From: Chitinophagales bacterium
Lineage (GTDB): Bacteria > Bacteroidota > Bacteroidia > Chitinophagales > UBA10324
Direction: 5' to 3'
NCBI GenBank assembly: GCA_013816805.1
Contig: JACDDS010000017.1
Span: 1-64,000, forward strand
DNA length: 64,000 nucleotides
A program made the position numbers and the translations under genes. This document shows, in pieces, positions 28,019-38,247 of this stretch (the stretch's first letter is position 1; each line of letters opens with the position of its first letter). Under the pieces are notes generated by a model, which made no database searches, was not told the DNA's origin, and saw only the letters and a program-made list of their open reading frames with translations.

Positions 28019-29560
28019 ATGAAAACAAAACTGCAGCAATTAGAAGAAAAGAAATCAAGTGCTTTGGAAGGCGGTGGTCAGAAGCGAATTGAGGAACAGC
28101 ATAAAAAAGGGAAGCTGACTGCGCGGGAGCGCCTGCACCTGCTGCTGGATGAGGGATCATTTGAAGAGATAGGGATGTTCGTTACGCACCGGTCTCATGA
28201 TTTCGGAATGCAAAAAGAGGTCTATTTAGGAGATGGAGTAGTTACCGGTTATGGAACTATAGACGGAAGGATGGTCTATGTTTATTCGCAGGATTTCACC
28301 GTCTTCGGAGGATCACTCTCGGAGACACATGCGGAAAAGATTGTGCGCCTGCTGGACATGGCCATGAAGAATGGAGTTCCGGTAATAGGGTTAAACGACA
28401 GCGGTGGTGCAAGGATACAGGAAGGGGTTGTTTCCCTCGGGGGCTATGCCGATATTTTTTACAGGAACACACTTGCATCAGGGGTGGTGCCGCAGATATC
28501 AGCCATTATGGGGCCTTGTGCCGGTGGGGCAGTTTACTCACCGGCCATTACCGATTTTGTTTTAATGGTGGAGAATACCTCGTACATGTTTGTTACCGGA
28601 CCTAACGTAGTGAAAACAGTGACACACGAAGAGGTGACCTCTGAAGAATTAGGTGGTGCGCTTACCCATGCAACAAAATCCGGTGTTACTCATTTCGCCT
28701 GTACGAATGAGCTGGATTGCATTCAGAATATAAAAAAGCTGCTTTCTTACATACCGCAAAATTGCGAGGATATTGCTCCCGTCTATGCTTATGAAGCAGC
28801 TGATGAATCACGGCTTTTATTGAATACCATAATTCCGGAGCTGCCCAGCCAGCCTTACGATATTAAGGAAGTGATCACGCTAATAGCAGATGCGGGTTCT
28901 TTTCTTGAAGTGCATAAGAACTTTGCAGAAAACATCGTTGTAGGCTTCGCACGATTAGCAGGCAGAAGCATTGGCATAGTTGCGAATCAGCCTGCTGTGC
29001 TTGCAGGTGTGTTGGATATCAATGCCTCGGTGAAGGGAGCGCGGTTTGTTCGTTTTTGCGATGCGTTTAACGTACCGTTGCTGGTGCTTGAAGATGTACC
29101 GGGATTCATGCCTGGAACTGACCAGGAGTGGAACGGGATTATCACCAATGGTGCAAAATTACTTTATGCGTTTTGTGAAGCAACCGTACCGCGTGTTACC
29201 GTGATTACCAGAAAAGCATATGGTGGTGCTTATGATGTAATGAACTCAAAGCACATTGGTGCAGATTTAAACTATGCGTGGCCGGTTGCTGAAATAGCAG
29301 TGATGGGTTCTAAAGGAGCTGCTGAAATTATTTTCAGGAAGGAGATCAATGCAGCAGAAAATAAAGAGCAGAAGCTGAAAGAAAAAGTAGACGAGTATGC
29401 TGCGAAATTTGCGCATCCCTACGGTGCAGCCGGCAGGGGATTTATTGATGAAGTGATCCGTCCCGATGAAACACGGATAAGGCTTATGAAAGCATTTTCA
29501 ATGCTCGAAAATAAGGTGGCAAAGCTTCCGAATAAAAAACATGGAAACATTCCACTGTAA
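28019..29560 (+). CDS. pccB: Acyl-CoA carboxylase carboxyltransferase beta subunit (propionyl-CoA carboxylase type)
   Basis: The 513-residue protein aligns over its length with PccB-type carboxyltransferases: [18 protein letters not shown] at the start, two crotonase-fold halves, the oxyanion-hole GGAR in [11 protein letters not shown] and [12 protein letters not shown] in the N-terminal half, and [18 protein letters not shown] and [12 protein letters not shown] in the C-terminal half. It transfers a carboxyl group from carboxybiotin to acyl-CoA, probably propionyl-CoA, giving methylmalonyl-CoA. The biotin carboxylase/carrier subunits are not in the window. Methylmalonyl-CoA mutase needs B12, which gives a possible link to the B12 uptake genes at 39-42 kb. 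Substrate choice is inferred; methylmalonyl-CoA decarboxylase alpha subunit is the main alternative. Confidence 0.88.
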   Translation: MKTKLQQLEEKKSSALEGGGQKRIEEQHKKGKLTARERLHLLLDEGSFEEIGMFVTHRSHDFGMQKEVYLGDGVVTGYGTIDGRMVYVYSQDFTVFGGSLSETHAEKIVRLLDMAMKNGVPVIGLNDSGGARIQEGVVSLGGYADIFYRNTLASGVVPQISAIMGPCAGGAVYSPAITDFVLMVENTSYMFVTGPNVVKTVTHEEVTSEELGGALTHATKSGVTHFACTNELDCIQNIKKLLSYIPQNCEDIAPVYAYEAADESRLLLNTIIPELPSQPYDIKEVITLIADAGSFLEVHKNFAENIVVGFARLAGRSIGIVANQPAVLAGVLDINASVKGARFVRFCDAFNVPLLVLEDVPGFMPGTDQEWNGIITNGAKLLYAFCEATVPRVTVITRKAYGGAYDVMNSKHIGADLNYAWPVAEIAVMGSKGAAEIIFRKEINAAENKEQKLKEKVDEYAAKFAHPYGAAGRGFIDEVIRPDETRIRLMKAFSMLENKVAKLPNKKHGNIPL

Positions 29561-29663
29561 GCACGACAACAGTTTTAGAATTCAGAAAACATGAAAGCGA
29601 AAACCCAGGGATAGTGTAAGTAATTGCACGGTCAGGAAACACTGAAAAAACCTCCATTACTGC

Positions 29664-30551
29664 GTGAATAAAAACTTCAGTGAGATTCTCCGCCGTATAG
29701 CCAATCCCTTCCTCTTCGGGAGCATCATCATTTCGCTGTGCACCCTTTCGATGCTGCTTGAAACGTATGTATTATTCGGATTAAAAATAAAACTGGACGG
29801 GCTTGCCGGAGTGGTCTTTTTTGCCACCTTATTTCTGTACAATTTTCACCGGCTGATGGGGGTTGGGCGAATTAAATCAGAGGATTACGGCATCATCACA
29901 GGATGGTCTGCGCGCAACCAGTTTGTATTGCTGATGCTTGCCATAATCGGCGCAGGCGGGGTTGGGATATTTGTTTTTCATATTGTGCCTTCAATTTTGC
30001 TTCTTCTTTTTCCGCTTGGCGCATTTTCCTTGTTATATGAATTGCCATTGGTTAGGTATAAGCACCGTTTCAACCAGATCAGGAATCTGTGGATGTTTAA
30101 GATCTTTATGATCACCGGCGTTTGGGCGATTGCTACCACGCTGCTGCCTGCACTTAACGCGGGCATTTCTCTCCGCAATCAGGAAGTATGGCTGGTAGTG
30201 GCTGAAAGGATGGTATTTATCTTTATACTGGCATTATGCTTTGATGCGCGGGATGTTCACTTCGATGTTAAGGACCATTTAAAAACGATACCCGTGCTTC
30301 TTGGTAGTAAAGGAACCAGGGTTCTTTATAGAATAAGTGCTGTTGTATTTATTGGTATCACAGCCATTCATTACGTGGTGCTGCACCATTCCCGTGGCCT
30401 GGCTATCGCAATGGCCGCATCAATTTGTTTTACTTACATTATAGTCGAGCGCGCCTTGCCGCGCCGGTCTGATTATTACTACTTGTTCCTGGTGGATGGA
30501 ATGATGATTACTCAGTTTTTATTCACCATCTCGCTCTGTCAATTACAATAG
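29664..30551 (+). CDS. UbiA prenyltransferase-like integral membrane protein, incomplete first motif
   Basis: Starts with GTG. The 295-residue protein has about eight or nine membrane segments. The sequence DARDVHFDVKDHLKTIPVLL matches the second aspartate-rich motif of UbiA prenyltransferases and its following T(I/L)P. The first motif (NxxxD) appears as LYNFHRLMG, with no aspartate at the usual place, so prenyl-diphosphate-Mg binding may be changed or lost. Alternatively it is a UbiA-fold relative with another job. It lies about 100 bp after pccB on the same strand; no link in function is evident. Confidence 0.7.
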   Translation: MNKNFSEILRRIANPFLFGSIIISLCTLSMLLETYVLFGLKIKLDGLAGVVFFATLFLYNFHRLMGVGRIKSEDYGIITGWSARNQFVLLMLAIIGAGGVGIFVFHIVPSILLLLFPLGAFSLLYELPLVRYKHRFNQIRNLWMFKIFMITGVWAIATTLLPALNAGISLRNQEVWLVVAERMVFIFILALCFDARDVHFDVKDHLKTIPVLLGSKGTRVLYRISAVVFIGITAIHYVVLHHSRGLAIAMAASICFTYIIVERALPRRSDYYYLFLVDGMMITQFLFTISLCQLQ

Positions 30552-30696
30552 GCTTGAATAGAATTTCTCAATCAGAAAAGTGAATGGCACCTCTTTTTTT
30601 TATAATGTGCATTGAACAGGTAGCCTTTCTTAAGTGTTATTTGAGCGTATATACTAAGTATTCTTAGCAATACGGTTTTTAACTCGTCGGAAGCTT

Positions 30697-31606
30697 ATGA
30701 TGCACCATAGAACGGTAGACTCACTTATCGATATTAAGGTAATTTACCTGGAGCCCGCGATCAGGAATTACCCACGCGGCTTGGAAATTTTAAGCAAATA
30801 TCCCCATGCAGCTATTGTGGAGGTTCCTTCGCACTGGAACATTCCTGAGCTGCATGGCAATGAGGGTTCTGCAGATGACTGGACGAAGATCAAGCGGGAT
30901 GTTCTGATTCTTGGTATAAAAAAATCACTTACTGCCAGGCCTAACACCCGCAGCTCTCATTTTGTAGCACCCTCACAATCGAATGGCTGTACCATGGCCT
31001 GTTAGCGACTGCTCTGTGGATGCAGCAATTTGTGCCAACGTGAAAGATATGATGAACCTTTTTCAAGAGATACCCAATGCAAAGCTCACCTTTGCCACAA
31101 AATTTGTGAACCGTGAGATGCTTGCATACGACCCACAATTAAAGACCAGGATCAGGTTCAGCCTGATGCCGCATAAAATGTCGAAGCTGGTTGACGTGCG
31201 CACCACTTTTATTAGTGAGCGGATTGATGTAATCAATGATTTTGTGGATGCAGGATATGAGGTGAATGTTAATTTTTCGCCTGTAATTTTTTATGAGGGA
31301 TGGATTGAAGATTACATGACATTATTTGAGGAAGTAAACGACAAGCTTAACGAGAAAAGTAAAAGCCAGCTGGTCTGTGAAATTATTTTCCTTACACATA
31401 ATGAGCAGTTGCATGATGTGAATTTGGGATGGCATCCCAAAGCAGAAGAGGTGCTTTGGAAGCCGGAGTTGCAGGAGGTTAAATACAGCCAGACAGGAGG
31501 CAGAAACGCGCGGTATAAAAGAGGTTTGAAAAAAGAGTTGGTGGAGGCACTTATAGATATGGTGCATTCCGAAATGCCGTATTGTAAAATCCGGTACGCC
31601 TTTTAA
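30697..31606 (+). pseudogene. Spore photoproduct lyase-like radical SAM gene broken by an internal deletion
   Basis: The first frame (30697-31005) reads into FVAPSQSNGCTMAC and stops; the second frame (open to 31606) resumes at SDCSVDAAICANVKDMM and continues to YKRGL ... KIRYAF. In intact family members NGCxMxC-x2-C, the radical-SAM iron-sulfur motif, is followed by a block of roughly 50-60 residues before the DCSVDA segment. Here these segments are fused at 31002-31004 out of frame, removing the third cluster cysteine. Both halves are otherwise well preserved, so the loss looks recent. SplB repairs the spore thymine dimer; in non-spore-formers the role of relatives is unclear. An assembly error at the junction cannot be excluded. 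Confidence 0.8.
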
Positions 31607-31748
31607 TTACATTCAGTTATTTTATTGCTTGCTTATATATCAGAAAGTGGTTACGTTAAATGGGCTGAAGAAGAATCTATATTAACTTCACCTATTATTC
31701 ACGTAAGAGTTCCTTTGAAATTCTATTGCGTATTAAAAGTAATTACAT

Positions 31749-32042
31749 ATGGATAAATTGTTTGTTGTCATCATGTCTTTGTTTCTATTTTTTTCATGCA
31801 ATACCTACGATGTAGCGCCTATTAAAAGAGGATATAGTAGCCATACCGTTATTGAAAAAATCGGTGAACCGAAGCTAAAGCGAAACATGGACACTGGTGT
31901 TGACTGGTGGTACTATGGTAAAAGGCAGGTCGTAGTATTTGAAAATGATACGGTTACCCGAGTAATTCATAACATAAAATCTGAATTGGATTCTTTGAAC
32001 TCTGTTCAGAAAAGAAAAAGTGCAATAATCGGAGACAAGTGA
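31749..32042 (+). CDS. Small lipoprotein with BamE/SmpA-like domain
   Basis: The 97-residue product begins with a lipoprotein signal peptide; LFLFFSC gives a lipobox with Cys17. The rest (SSHTVIEKIGEPKLKR ... WWYYGKRQVVVFENDTVTRV) has the two-helix, three-strand pattern of SmpA/OmlA (BamE)-like domains: a helix before GEP, then a WYY strand and a final F-x-N-D-x-V strand. A lipid-anchored periplasmic location is expected. Whether it belongs to the BAM machinery is unknown; many unrelated lipoproteins use this fold. Confidence 0.75.
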   Translation: MDKLFVVIMSLFLFFSCNTYDVAPIKRGYSSHTVIEKIGEPKLKRNMDTGVDWWYYGKRQVVVFENDTVTRVIHNIKSELDSLNSVQKRKSAIIGDK

Positions 32043-32184
32043 AACTATATAGCGTGAGGCATAGTTTTTAAATACAGAACATTTTAAAAATCAAAGTGAA
32101 TAAAGCCGCATTAAAAAAATTAAGCGCATTTAAAGATGTTTTTGTACCACCTTATTAAAAATATTTTACTTCACCCTATCTTCC

Positions 32185-32799
32185 TCAATTAAAATTGTAG
32201 TGTATTCCAATTCCCAAAAACCGGTAAACATCGAAACTTCCAAATTTACGTATACTACTAATCTTGTTCGATTGATATACCGGAAACCCGTAGGCAATGC
32301 CAAAAAGATTTGCAGTTAGAGAAATTCTTTTAGAAAGAAAATATTCAAATCCTATTGAGGGTCCTGCGCCAATGTATAAAAGTTTATCCGGGGCACGATT
32401 GATTTCTACGCCAGAAGAATATTTTAGAAAACCATTGAATGATGGATTGAAATAGGCATTTTTAAACAATTTAAATTTTAGCTTTCCTCCGGCGAATACC
32501 TTTACACCCCATGATTTATGGTTAGGTGATCCGGACCAATAAGGAATAAATCCAGCTTCAAAATAAAACTTGTTTTTTATTCTGGAATCAAACTCAAATG
32601 CCAGGCCGCTATTGCGAATTATATTATTGCTAAAACTTTTTTTCTCTTTCAGGTTACTGATTACCTCTGATAAATAAGGCACAAATGTACCCAGTTCAAG
32701 GCCTGCTGAATTTTTATAATACGGATATTTAAAACTTTTTTGTCCGGTGCAAATGAAAGGTAGTAAAGCGCAGATTATAATTAAGGCAAATACTTTCAT
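32185..32799 (-). CDS. Hypothetical outer-membrane beta-barrel-like protein
   Basis: The 204-residue protein has a signal peptide (LLPFICTGQ) and alternating aromatic strands (KFYFEAGFIPYW, GVKVFAGGKLKFKLF, YIGAGPSIGFEYFLSKRISL), ending VYRFLGIGIHYNFN with a C-terminal aromatic-rich strand. This pattern is that of small Bacteroidetes outer-membrane beta-barrels. No specific family or ligand is recognised. Single gene. Confidence 0.7.
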   Translation of the reverse strand: MKVFALIIICALLPFICTGQKSFKYPYYKNSAGLELGTFVPYLSEVISNLKEKKSFSNNIIRNSGLAFEFDSRIKNKFYFEAGFIPYWSGSPNHKSWGVKVFAGGKLKFKLFKNAYFNPSFNGFLKYSSGVEINRAPDKLLYIGAGPSIGFEYFLSKRISLTANLFGIAYGFPVYQSNKISSIRKFGSFDVYRFLGIGIHYNFN

Positions 32800-32885
32800 A
32801 GTAATGGAAATATTTAAACATATTAATTAAATTGTACTTTGTTCACATTCTTCCTGCGAATAAATTGCAAGTATAGCTATCCAAA

Positions 32886-34119
32886 TCAGTAACTTCCATT
32901 CACTAAAATTTTTCGAACGACGTTAATTGTGGAACTGGTGAATTGCAGCAGGCACATTCCGGAAGGCAGATTATTGAGAGAAAAATTCCGGGATTGGCCT
33001 TGTGGCATTATTTAAATTTTCTTCATACAGTATTTTTCCGTTCATCCCGGTTATCGTCATAATTCCATTGAAGATTTCATTTTCACCATTATTTATCACT
33101 TCAAATGAACCGGTAGTAAAAGAAGGGCATAACGAGCAGGTTTAGTGGGTAATTTGAGAGAGGAGGAACCGCAGTGGCGCAGGCTACATTGCCTATGCCT
33201 TCGGGTAAATGATCAAAAAGAAAACCGTTGGATAATTCAAGCAGTGTATCCATCTGCGGTGATTGCGGCAAGATCCCATGGCCGATGCCGGGAAAAGGAT
33301 GGAGATGCGACTCCATATTATATCGAAGCGCAGCGTCGTGAATATCGAAGCTTCCGAACAAATAGATTCCTGAGGGTCCGTAGCCGGAAGTAGGGAACAA
33401 TGGTGTCGTTCGTTCCATGAAAAAGGTAGTGAGGAGTAGTTTCATTTTTTAGCCAGGAAGTATCTACGATTCCGCCCCAGCAACCGATGATGCTCCTTAC
33501 ACCAGATCCAAACCCGGTATTGCCGCTGCTTTGATCCAGAGGCCCCAGCTTTTGCTCATCAACAAAAGGATTGATTTCTTCCTGTTCCCAATAGGCACAA
33601 GTCAGCGCAATCAAGGCTCCAGCAGAAGTGCCGATCATAAATATAGCCGAAGTGTCGGCGCAGTAATCGGCTCCATGTGCTTTAAAGAATCTTATTGCGG
33701 CTTTTGCATCCTGTGTAGCTTCGTATCCCTCTTCGTAGTTATCGGCGGGGGTGGTGGGATTTTCAACGCCGAGCCTGTAGTTTATCGAAGCTACAAGATA
33801 CCCCCGCTGAGCAAAATAATTACCAAAGGTAATTGCCTTGTCGCAGCACTTATCGCTTCCCGTTCCATGAGCATATATCAGCACGGGTCGCAGGTAATTA
33901 ACTGATGCACTCGGTTTATATATATCAAGAAATAGTGTCTCCTGCAGATTTGTTTGCCAGTTAAAAATTAGAACCGTATGGAATGTTGATCGCTTTAATT
34001 ATCTCCGGATAAACCGCATCCTTAAAAGCTCCCGGCGGTGCTGGTTGAGCAAAAGAAAAAACAGGCCATAAGTAAAGAGCCCCAATCAAGAGATACTTAT
34101 TATGAGCATATTTTTTCAT
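32886..34119 (-). pseudogene. Secreted alpha/beta-hydrolase (carboxylesterase-like) with T9SS tail, four frameshifts
   Basis: Reading the minus strand from ATG 34119 gives a signal peptide (LYLWPVFSFAQ) and IPYGSNF, then a shift at the A-run 33963-33967. The next frame gives YAHGTGSD, the nucleophile elbow GTSAGA and HGTNDTIVPY. A second shift at 33388-33389 leads to GYGPSGIYLFGSFDIH and PGIGHGILPQSP with the catalytic His. A third at 33118-33121 enters TTGSFEVINNGEN of a T9SS type A domain, and a fourth at 32996-32997 reaches NFSLNNLPSG and the final stop. Removing one base at each site restores a single frame of about 410 residues. No in-frame nonsense codon was seen. This is recent decay, or local sequencing error. 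Confidence 0.82.
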
Positions 34120-34330
34120 GGATCACTTCATCAGTAAATTTTGAAGCGTCAAAATAAAATTCTGGTTTTTATGAATTCAATAAAATCGTGATTTCAGGCA
34201 GTAAGATTTTAGCCCTTACAGATTAGGTAATATTTTACATTAAATCCAGAATTGAATTTACTGCTATTACGGGTGATAGCCAACAAAAGATTACGGAGTT
34301 TCCTTTATTTAATGGCAGATTATTTACAGT

Positions 34331-36538
34331 TCAATGAACAATATTCATTTTCTGTGTAAACTTTTGGTTGCCCTGCTTAATAGTAACCATATATAAGCCC
34401 GGCTTCCATTCGTGGGTATCGATTAGCATATTCAACGTGCTTCCGGATTCAAACCTGTCAGCAAACAGCTGCTGGTCCAGGACATTGTAAATAAAAAGAC
34501 TCAGCGGTTCCTCCGTTTCGGAAGAAAAGCTAATAGAAACCTGGTTTTCGACAGGATTAGGGGAAATGGTAAATAGATTCCCTGCCATTTCCACACCCTC
34601 ATCATCAGAATCAGGTTCCCGGGTATTTACTATGTTCTTCAAAAAACAGGAAATATCTTCTATAGGATCAGTATCTCCCAATGCCGTCTGAAGGCTATCA
34701 AGTGTTTTTTTGTATTGCTGGATCCGCTGGGCGTAGTCTGAATTATTTATTTGATTTGTATTTTCCTTTGGGTCATTTACCAGGTCGTAGAATTCTTCCG
34801 TGGTGGAACTGCAATAGTGGTGCACATAGGTATAATCCAGGGAACGGATACCGCGGTTTGAAGGCACTCCCTTTTGTCCTCCAAATTCATAATAGAAAAG
34901 AGGACGTTTGATTTCGCCCGTTACCAGTTTATGTAAAGAGACTCCATCCATATTATAGGTATTGGAGATGCCTGCTGCATCCAGCATGGTAGGTGCAATG
35001 TCGATTGTAGAAGCAATTTGATTTTTAATTACAGCAGAATCTGAAAACCATTTTGGATAGCGCACAAAAAACGGCAGGCGGATCGATTCTTCCTGCATAA
35101 TTTCTTTGCCTTGCAATAAATGCTCTCCTTTTAAATAGCCGTTATCAGATGTAAAAAATATAAGGGTATTGTTCAGCAACCCTTTTTTCTCCAGGTAACT
35201 TATCAGCGTATCGACATCATATTCTATGCCCGCAAGAGTCTGGTATTCTTTTAAAGTATTTGAAATAGTAGTGGCCGAATCAGCCTTCCACTGAAGAGAG
35301 CCTCCATAAAAGAAATCGGGATAATTCTTTGAATAGGTGTAAAAATTAGATGGAAAAGGCATGCGTTCATTTTCGTACAGATGGGAATCTTCCTTACGAG
35401 GCATGGATGGCGTGTGGGGTGCCCGTGTAAAAAACATAAGCATAAAAGGTTTATCAGCAGGTGCATCCTTTAAAAAGGTTAAAGCCAGCGCGGGGTAAGT
35501 ATCCAGGATGTTACCCTTTATGGTAGTATCTTTTCCATTTACGATGTACGGAGGATCATTATAAAAATCATTGGTAGTAACAGCATACCAATTGAATCCT
35601 TTTGGTACTCCCTGTCCCTGCCCGTATTTCCCTACGAACCCTGTATAATAACCGTTGTCAGTAAGTACCTGCTGTACAAGAGTTCCATTGCTCATATGGT
35701 TGCCATTATTAAGTACTCCATTGTGATGTCCATACAAACCGGTATAAATGGAGACGCGGCTGGGTGCGCACTGAGAAGTGGATGGAATCATGTATTGAAA
35801 ATTCACACCTTCATAAGCAATGCGATTTATAGAAGGTGACTTAAACCAGTTAGGGCCACCTGTGGGCAGAAAAGTATCATACCGGCCATCATCCATCAAA
35901 ATAACCAAAATGTTAGGCCGCTGTCCGGAATTAGCAGTTATAAAGGTTACTGTCTCCGTCCAGTCAGAAGTATTCTGGCCGCAATTACTTTGCAGCTGCA
36001 CGTCATAATTTGTAGCAGGCAGCAGCTTTTTCAATTTATACGTAGTATTATTCAGATCATTAACTTTTGTCCATCCTGAAGTTCCTGTCACCCGGTATTT
36101 TAAATTATACAGTGAGCTGTTACATTTTGCCTGCCAGCTTATAGTTGCAGAAGAATCGGTAACTGCAGTTATAAAAACCTGTTGTGGTGCCGAACAAACT
36201 AATGTTTGAAAGATAACCGGTTTAGAATATCCCTGCGTGGTATTATCAGAGCAAAATGATGCCACCTGCACGCTATACTTAGTATCAGCAGCAAGACCTG
36301 TGACGGTGTAACTGGTGGCGTTTCCGGCGTTTACGGTTATCCAGGCAGCAGATGAGGAAACTTTATATTGAATCTTATATAAAGTTGCACCTGTTACGGC
36401 AGACCAATCCACAACAGCATCACAGCTGGAAACACTGGTAACCTGGAGGTTATTTGGCTTTTGAAGAAAGCACTGAGCGTAAGAATGGGTAAATGGAATT
36501 ACAATTAAGCTTAAGAGTAGTAGCGTATATTTCATCAT
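34331..36538 (-). CDS. Exported sulfatase with two N-terminal FN3 domains and T9SS type A tail
   Basis: The 735-residue protein has a signal peptide (to about 21), two fibronectin type III domains (about 24-112 and 114-203), a sulfatase domain (about 207-620) and a T9SS type A sorting domain (about 655-735: FTISPNPVENQ ... KPGLYMVTIKQG). The sulfatase signature is C257-A-P-S-R261, with Cys257 the residue converted to formylglycine; metal ligands are expected at DD216-217 and in the SDNG segment. It probably removes sulfate esters from polysaccharides outside the cell. No SusC/SusD pair or maturase lies nearby. The substrate cannot be told from sequence. It lies 210 bp from the esterase pseudogene, same strand. 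Confidence 0.92.
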   Translation of the reverse strand: MMKYTLLLLSLIVIPFTHSYAQCFLQKPNNLQVTSVSSCDAVVDWSAVTGATLYKIQYKVSSSAAWITVNAGNATSYTVTGLAADTKYSVQVASFCSDNTTQGYSKPVIFQTLVCSAPQQVFITAVTDSSATISWQAKCNSSLYNLKYRVTGTSGWTKVNDLNNTTYKLKKLLPATNYDVQLQSNCGQNTSDWTETVTFITANSGQRPNILVILMDDGRYDTFLPTGGPNWFKSPSINRIAYEGVNFQYMIPSTSQCAPSRVSIYTGLYGHHNGVLNNGNHMSNGTLVQQVLTDNGYYTGFVGKYGQGQGVPKGFNWYAVTTNDFYNDPPYIVNGKDTTIKGNILDTYPALALTFLKDAPADKPFMLMFFTRAPHTPSMPRKEDSHLYENERMPFPSNFYTYSKNYPDFFYGGSLQWKADSATTISNTLKEYQTLAGIEYDVDTLISYLEKKGLLNNTLIFFTSDNGYLKGEHLLQGKEIMQEESIRLPFFVRYPKWFSDSAVIKNQIASTIDIAPTMLDAAGISNTYNMDGVSLHKLVTGEIKRPLFYYEFGGQKGVPSNRGIRSLDYTYVHHYCSSTTEEFYDLVNDPKENTNQINNSDYAQRIQQYKKTLDSLQTALGDTDPIEDISCFLKNIVNTREPDSDDEGVEMAGNLFTISPNPVENQVSISFSSETEEPLSLFIYNVLDQQLFADRFESGSTLNMLIDTHEWKPGLYMVTIKQGNQKFTQKMNIVH

Positions 36539-36735
36539 TATTATTCATTTTATAGGATACAGAAATGTTAATTACAGGTTGACATTTGATCAGCAAAATT
36601 TTAAAAGACTACTGATACTACATGATCAATAAAAGATGGTTAATCAGTTTATATTTAAAATTTTTTGAAAGGATTATATGCTAAAGTACATCAGATTTCA
36701 AGCGTATGCTGAGAAAAGTTACAATGAGATTTATT

Positions 36736-37548
36736 TTAAAATGGTATTGGATCAAGAGAATTTTTTGGCTGCCGGAAATATTTATAAAACAATTCAACCG
36801 CTCTTAAACCTTCACTGCCTAAATCGATGGTAAATTCATTAACGTACAGCCGGATGTGCTGCCATATCACTTCTTCATCCATTTCCTGAGAATACTCTTT
36901 AACAAATTTAAGTGCTTCTTCGAAATGTGTTAAAGCATATTTTACACTGGATCTTATAATTTTATTTATTATTTCCGACTGATCAGGCGGGAAAGATTTC
37001 CTTATAAAAATTCCGCCAAGCGGAATAGGGCTTTGTGTTTGAGCTTCCCACATCTCACCTAAATCAGCCACTTTCTGCAACCCCTTCTTCTGATACGTAA
37101 ACCGGTTTTCGTGAATAATAACTCCGAGATCGGCTGTTTCATTCAAAACGGCATCTTCAATTTCAGAAAAAACCATTTCCCAAAGGTCGCCGTGGTTTTT
37201 AAAAAAAATGTTAAAAAGAAAATTAGCAGTAGTCAGCCGTCCCGGCATAGCCACTGAGCAACCAGCTATTTCATCTAATGCAATCTTTCTTTTTGAGATT
37301 AACAGAGGTCCGCAATTTCTGCCGAGAGCACTTCCTGAATGTAATAAGGAGTAATGATCGCGGGTGTATGAGTAAGCTGCATAACTTAGTTTGGTTATAT
37401 CCAGCTCTCCGTTTACTGCCCGGCGGTTAAGAGTTTCGACATCTTCTATAACAGGCGAAAACTGAATGCCTTTGCAATCCACTTTTCCATGAAGCATTGC
37501 ATAAAAAATAAAGGTATCATTGGGGCAGGGAGAAAAACCAAGGGTCAT
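36736..37548 (-). CDS. mqnD: 1,4-dihydroxy-6-naphthoate synthase (futalosine menaquinone pathway)
   Basis: The 270-residue protein begins LGFSPCPNDTFIFYAMLHG, the diagnostic MqnD N-terminus, and has the periplasmic-binding-protein-like two-lobe fold of the MqnA/MqnD family (later landmarks LITKLSYAAY-like segment and LGVIIHENRFTY). It converts cyclic dehypoxanthinyl futalosine to 1,4-dihydroxy-6-naphthoate in the alternative menaquinone route. It implies that this organism makes menaquinone by the futalosine pathway; the other mqn genes are not in the window. Divergent from maf with about 108 bp between starts. Confidence 0.92.
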   Translation of the reverse strand: MTLGFSPCPNDTFIFYAMLHGKVDCKGIQFSPVIEDVETLNRRAVNGELDITKLSYAAYSYTRDHYSLLHSGSALGRNCGPLLISKRKIALDEIAGCSVAMPGRLTTANFLFNIFFKNHGDLWEMVFSEIEDAVLNETADLGVIIHENRFTYQKKGLQKVADLGEMWEAQTQSPIPLGGIFIRKSFPPDQSEIINKIIRSSVKYALTHFEEALKFVKEYSQEMDEEVIWQHIRLYVNEFTIDLGSEGLRAVELFYKYFRQPKNSLDPIPF

Positions 37549-37656
37549 AGCTCGAATGGAATAACGGTTTTAACAATATCAGTCAAATACAGTTCCTGTT
37601 GTGATTATAATATTCATTTATTTTTGAAATCACTTACCCACAGTTTAATATTTACT

Positions 37657-38244
37657 TTGAAAATTATACTTGCCTCCAAATCTCCCCGACGCCAGCAATT
37701 ACTCTCCGATCTTGGAATCCGGTTTTCGCTGCTGCTTACTGAAGTAGATGAAACGTATCCGGCTGATTTACATATCGGGAAAGTGCCTGAATACCTTTCT
37801 GCTAAAAAGGCAGACGCTATTCGCAATCTCATTAAGACCGATGAGCTTCTTATCGCTGCAGATACTGTTGTATTGTTTGAAGATCAAATATTTGGAAAGC
37901 CGGAAAATACAGAAGAAGCAAAAAAAATGTTAACCATTCTTTCAGGCAACATTCATGAGGTGATTACGGGAGTAACACTATTAACGAAAGATAAAGCAGT
38001 TACATTTTCGGAATTAACCAGCGTGCATTTTAGAAAGTTAAGCGATTCAGTGATTAACCATTATGTAGAAACATTTCATCCGTTTGACAAAGCAGGAGGG
38101 TACGCCATACAGGAGTGGATAGGATTGGTGGGAATTGAAAAAATTTCCGGATGCTATTACAATGTAATGGGGCTGCCGGTTTGCCGGCTCGTTAAGGAGC
38201 TTGAAAGCTTCGGAATAAATCTTCTTCATAACCAGGATCAATAA
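37657..38244 (+). CDS. maf: Maf family nucleotide pyrophosphatase
   Basis: The open frame extends back into the mqnD gene, but family alignment places the start at TTG 37657 (KIILASKSPRR), giving 195 residues, the usual Maf length. Motifs: S-x-SPRR near the N-terminus, EVDET, the catalytic DTVV segment, GKP, HEVITGVTL and the C-terminal ETFHPFDKAGGYAIQ. Maf proteins hydrolyse the alpha-beta phosphate of dTTP, UTP or modified nucleotides, acting as house-cleaning enzymes. Convergent with rnhA with 3 bp between stops. Confidence 0.92.
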   Translation: MKIILASKSPRRQQLLSDLGIRFSLLLTEVDETYPADLHIGKVPEYLSAKKADAIRNLIKTDELLIAADTVVLFEDQIFGKPENTEEAKKMLTILSGNIHEVITGVTLLTKDKAVTFSELTSVHFRKLSDSVINHYVETFHPFDKAGGYAIQEWIGLVGIEKISGCYYNVMGLPVCRLVKELESFGINLLHNQDQ

Positions 38245-38247
38245 CTG

